In this document: positions 6,908 through 9,138 of the stretch, in pieces
Layout of the letters: every line of letters begins with the position of its first letter
How positions within the stretch are numbered: position 1 is the first letter of the stretch
Source of the DNA: Planctomycetes bacterium RIFCSPHIGHO2_12_FULL_52_36
Lineage (GTDB): Bacteria; Planctomycetota; Brocadiia; Brocadiales; Bathyanammoxibiaceae
DNA length: 9,138 nucleotides
Assembly (NCBI GenBank): GCA_001828545.1
Contig: MHYW01000016.1
Span: forward strand, 1 to 9,138
Direction of reading: 5' to 3'
Made by a program: the position numbers and the translations under genes
Notes under the pieces: generated by a model
Seen by the model: the letters and a program-made list of their open reading frames with translations, nothing else
What the model was told of the DNA's origin: nothing
Databases searched by the model: none

Positions 6908-7010
6908 CAGTAGGTAGTAAGCAATAAATAGTAGGTAGAAATCAGCAGGCAGTAGACAGTAAACAATCCCAGGGTTTTACTGCCTAGTGCCTACGCCATA
7001 CTGCCTACTG
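6908..7010. repeat. Nested inverted repeat built of CAGTAGGCAGTA-like units between resB and kdsD
   Basis: Outer arms are 6908-6919 and 6999-7010 (11 of 12 match after reverse complementing). Inner arms are 6947-6963 and 6976-6992 (15 of 17 match) with a 12-base loop. Related direct copies of the unit occur near 6929-6938 and 6945-6955. The element starts 2 bases after the resB stop and ends 16 bases before the kdsD -35 box. It holds no open frame. Most likely it is a non-coding dispersed element (REP or MITE-like). A folded copy in RNA might also slow or end transcription from resB, but there is no U-run. Confidence 0.65.
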
Positions 7011-7012
7011 TT

Positions 7013-7987
7013 TTAGAACTGGTGGGCGATTCTCTTGATAAGTCTGACTATTACTAAGACCACGCCTACGCAGAAGAGGAGCACTGCCCCAAGGGCCAGG
7101 GGGACGCTGGGGTTCTCTTTCAGACCTACCGCTACTGCCTGGGAGACCTTTATGTCTTCAAAAAAGACCTGTGCACCCTCCACCACCTTGGAACTTGTCT
7201 CCCCCAGCGTAACATAGACCTGCCTTGGGTTTTCCCCTTCCTTATTGGCCACCAGCCTGACCACGGGCCTCTGGAGACTGGGGTGCATGAAGAGTCCTGC
7301 CGCCTGCACATTAGCGCCATTTATGTTGAGGCTCTCCTTGAGGGCCAAATGGTGAGACCTTTCTGCCACCCTCAGTACTACCCCCTGGGGGGCCTCGCCG
7401 TAGTCCTTGAGGAGAAACTCTTCTTTGCCATGGTCAAGCGTTACAGGATGGTTGTACCCAAGTATCTGCTCTGTCTCTTTGTCCCCCTTCTTTATCTTAA
7501 TCACGGCCCTCACCTCTTTAGGCATACCGTTGGGATACTGGGTAGTCTCAAGCCCGGCCAGCCGAAGTTCCACATCTTTAAAAGGAGTGGGACTTTCACC
7601 GATAGTAAAAGGCTTCTCCTGGGTGGTGTATAGTCCTCCCACCAGGTGGGCCAGTAGTGTGACCAGGAAGGCCAGGTGGCAGATGGACCCGCCGTAGAGG
7701 GTGAGGTTGGTGGCCCCTGCCCTGAGTCTTACCAGTACGGAGTCAAGGGTACATAAGAATGCATTAATTCCATATATTCCAAGGCCCAGGAAGAGCAGAT
7801 AGAACCACCAGTGGGCCAGGGAGGGTTTATCAAAGAAGAAGCGTATGTCCTCACCTGCCAGTCCAGCGTAGGGCGCCGGGTAAAAATTCATCTGGAGACT
7901 ACCTATCATAAGCAGTCCAGCCGTGGCAAAACCCACAACTATGCCGAGCTTTGTAGATTTAAGGAGGTCGTAACCCCTCGTTAGCAT
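7013..7987 (-). CDS. resB: ResB/Ccs1-like cytochrome c biogenesis protein
   Basis: This 324-residue inner-membrane protein has the ResB plan: three membrane segments (about 13-31, 59-80 and 100-118), a periplasmic domain (about 120-295) and a last membrane segment (about 298-317) with a basic cytoplasmic tail. In System II it pairs with CcsA to carry haem across the membrane and ligate it to CXXCH apocytochromes. H104 and H114 in the third segment (ICHLAFLVTLLAHLVGG) are candidates for the membrane haem ligand. The protein is shorter than classical ResB (about 450-550), resembling the compact form found next to ccsA in many lineages. The ATG at 7987 lies 17 bases after the ccsA stop, with only GGG (TGGGTTAAAAT) as a weak ribosome site, so the two are surely co-transcribed. 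No thioredoxin-like ResA is in the window. Confidence 0.87.
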   Translation of the reverse strand: MLTRGYDLLKSTKLGIVVGFATAGLLMIGSLQMNFYPAPYAGLAGEDIRFFFDKPSLAHWWFYLLFLGLGIYGINAFLCTLDSVLVRLRAGATNLTLYGGSICHLAFLVTLLAHLVGGLYTTQEKPFTIGESPTPFKDVELRLAGLETTQYPNGMPKEVRAVIKIKKGDKETEQILGYNHPVTLDHGKEEFLLKDYGEAPQGVVLRVAERSHHLALKESLNINGANVQAAGLFMHPSLQRPVVRLVANKEGENPRQVYVTLGETSSKVVEGAQVFFEDIKVSQAVAVGLKENPSVPLALGAVLLFCVGVVLVIVRLIKRIAHQF

Positions 7988-8004
7988 ATTTTAACCCATT
8001 TGTG

Positions 8005-8766
8005 CTAGAACCTGTGGGAACTGGATATAAAGAAACTCGTCCCCACATAGGTAAAGAACATTATAAGAAAGCCGGCCACGGCCAGGTGGGGCTTATAACC
8101 CTTCAGACGAGGCCAGTGGTCCACGTGGATGCAGGCGGAGTAGAAGAGCCATAGTACCACCGACCATACCACCTTGGCATCCCAGAGGAAATAGTCCCCC
8201 CAGGCCACATAGCCCCAGAGACCACCAAAGAGCATGGACACTGAAAAACCCAGTAACCCATACATAAAACCATTATCTATAAGCTCCACCATCTCCTGCC
8301 TCCTGTCCGGACTCCGGAAATAGGCAATCCCCGCCGCCAGGCTGGAGGTCCAGAGGGCATAGCACATAAAGCTCAGAGGCACATGGAGTACATACCAGAT
8401 GGTAAGCATGAGGGGTGGCGGGTAACTCAACCCTTTGGGCCAGAAGGCCGCCGCAGTCAGAAACCCGTACCCTACCCCAAAAAGGGTCAACCTGTACAGG
8501 AGGCTCTCTACCCTGTTCGTCCATAGGAGTACCAGGAAGGCCGCAAAAGAAAAGGCATAAAAGCTCTCAAATTTGTTGGTCAGGGGGAGGTACTCTATGG
8601 CCATACCCCTGCACATCAGGGAAAGGAGCTGGAGGGCCAGTCCCGTCATGAGCACCTTGCCCCTGGTAGACCTCTCTCCAAGGCCAAAGTACCAGAAGGA
8701 GGTGTACACACCAAACGAGACCCAGTACCCCAGGATGGATAGATTTATTAAACTCTTGGCGTCCAA
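8005..8766 (-). CDS. ccsA: CcsA/ResC-family cytochrome c haem-ligation protein (TTG start)
   Basis: This 253-residue multi-pass membrane protein has about eight hydrophobic segments. It is the haem-handling half of System II cytochrome c maturation and carries the tryptophan-rich WWD domain. Visible are PLTNKFESFYAF (61-72, the family's N-x-[YF]-E-S region), WYVLHVPL (124-131), WGDYFLWDAKVVW (189-201) and the terminal SSSHRF. H128, H214 and H251 are spaced like P-His1, TM-His and P-His2 of known CcsA proteins. The WWD core departs from the usual WGxYWxWDPKE: F193 replaces W, A197 replaces P and V199 replaces E. The start is TTG at 8766: in frame, an upstream TAA is reached before any ATG, GTG or other TTG, and GGGG lies 9 bases before it. 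An ATG at 8771 is out of frame. resB follows 17 bases downstream. Confidence 0.92.
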   Translation of the reverse strand: MDAKSLINLSILGYWVSFGVYTSFWYFGLGERSTRGKVLMTGLALQLLSLMCRGMAIEYLPLTNKFESFYAFSFAAFLVLLWTNRVESLLYRLTLFGVGYGFLTAAAFWPKGLSYPPPLMLTIWYVLHVPLSFMCYALWTSSLAAGIAYFRSPDRRQEMVELIDNGFMYGLLGFSVSMLFGGLWGYVAWGDYFLWDAKVVWSVVLWLFYSACIHVDHWPRLKGYKPHLAVAGFLIMFFTYVGTSFFISSSHRF

Positions 8767-8788
8767 TGCATTTGTCCCCGAAACGAAT

Positions 8789-8817
8789 AATCTACATTAA
8801 GGATAGGGAAGAATCAA
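8789..8817 (-). promoter_or_regulatory. Probable sigma70-type promoter for ccsA-resB
   Basis: On the minus strand TTGATT (8817-8812, 4 of 6), a 17-base spacer and TAGATT (8794-8789, 4 of 6) are found. The start would fall near 8782, giving a leader of about 16 bases that contains the GGGG (8776-8779) before the TTG start. Match quality is moderate. Confidence 0.4.
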
Positions 8818-8824
8818 ATGTAAA

Positions 8825-8850
8825 TAGGGGCGTACTGCAGTACGCCCCTA
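8825..8850. repeat. Perfect 26-bp palindrome in the divergent ccsA intergenic region
   Basis: TAGGGGCGTACTG (8825-8837) is followed directly by its exact reverse complement (8838-8850), with CTGCAG at the centre. It lies between the predicted ccsA promoter and the plus-strand gene at 8921. The arm begins TAGGGGCG, close to the TAGGGTGCG arm of the hairpin at 5848-5873, so both may belong to one REP-like dispersed family. It could also be a bidirectional RNA hairpin or an operator; the GC-rich arms stand out from the AT-rich surroundings. Confidence 0.75.
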
Positions 8851-8920
8851 CAGAGTATTTAAATATATGCAACAAATATGTGTTGGAGTAAAATATATTT
8901 AGAAAGAGAGGTAGTGAGGG

Positions 8921-9138
8921 ATGTTACGGTTTATCCTTTCAATAATGATGCCCCTGGTGTGCCTCCTGGTGACCCAGGTCGTGCTTACGACGGATTCGCT
9001 AGGGCGCGGTTTTAACGTCCTGGAGAGCAACAAGGAGACAGCCTATCAGATAGAATGCTCCCTGGAGACAGTGAAGGAGAGGGTGGGTTTTGTATTTGAA
9101 AAAGGAGGGCTCTCCCAGGAGAAGTGGAAAGAATTCAA
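8921..9138 (+). CDS. Unrecognised protein with N-terminal membrane or signal segment (3' end beyond window)
   Basis: I translated 72 codons from ATG at 8921 without a stop before the window edge. Residues 4-22 (FILSIMMPLVCLLVTQVVL) are hydrophobic with one Arg before them, so it is probably exported or anchored in the inner membrane. The rest (DSLGRGFNVLESNKETAYQI and on) is charged and mostly helical-looking, with no motif I recognise. GAGAGG at 8906-8911 lies 9 bases before the ATG, and the AT-rich stretch 8855-8900 could hold the promoter, though I see no convincing -35/-10 pair. It is divergent from ccsA, sharing a 154-base intergenic region. Too little is visible to name a function. Confidence 0.7.
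   Translation, partial: MLRFILSIMMPLVCLLVTQVVLTTDSLGRGFNVLESNKETAYQIECSLETVKERVGFVFEKGGLSQEKWKEF

Noticed and set aside
6908..7010. Short repeated CAGTAGG units as a CRISPR array
   Set aside because: Units are about 10-12 bases, irregularly spaced and in both orientations. There are no constant spacers and no cas genes.
8769..8771. ATG at 8771 as the start of ccsA
   Set aside because: It is out of frame with the CcsA protein. The in-frame TTG at 8766 is the first possible start after an upstream stop.

Overview
The window looks like a chromosomal segment from a Gram-negative, LPS-making bacterium that matures c-type cytochromes by System II (CcsA/ResB). No mobile-element genes, RNA genes or CRISPR arrays were seen. 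Arg codon AGG and Ile codon ATA are frequent and GC appears to be a little above 50% by eye. Kdo synthesis, System II and HEAT-repeat secreted proteins would fit Planctomycetota (including anammox-type lineages), Nitrospirota, NC10 or deltaproteobacterial groups. The sequence does not decide between these, so taxonomy is only a guess.

Layout: everything from 1 to 8766 is on the minus strand, so it is read from right to left. First comes ccsA (TTG start, 8766-8005) and resB (7987-7013), a two-gene cytochrome c haem-ligation module. A 159-base spacer with a long nested inverted repeat follows. It also holds a good sigma70-like promoter placed almost on the start codon of kdsD. Then come kdsD (6853-5870) and kdsC (5840-5334), two Kdo-pathway enzymes. 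Next is a 648-residue protein (5292-3346) joining an LptC-like domain to about three LptA/OstA-like domains. After it is a secreted protein (3294-1291) with a GDPD-like domain that has lost its catalytic residues, fused to HEAT repeats. Last is a CobA-HemD fusion (1213 to beyond base 1). On the plus strand an unrecognised membrane-anchored or secreted protein starts at 8921 and runs off the right edge, divergent from ccsA.

How they work together: KdsD isomerises ribulose 5-phosphate to arabinose 5-phosphate, and KdsC removes the phosphate from Kdo-8-phosphate. The LptC/OstA protein probably carries LPS across the periplasm. CobA-HemD makes uroporphyrinogen III and methylates it to precorrin-2 (sirohaem, cobalamin or haem d1 branch). 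CcsA/ResB export and attach haem to apocytochromes. Haem/tetrapyrrole genes therefore flank an LPS-assembly block.

Most notable: (1) the LptC plus multi-OstA fusion, which could be a one-chain periplasmic LPS bridge; (2) a pseudoenzyme GDPD-HEAT protein encoded directly after it; (3) palindromic elements at four intergenic junctions, one of which supplies the kdsD stop codon; (4) a kdsD promoter predicting a nearly leaderless mRNA.
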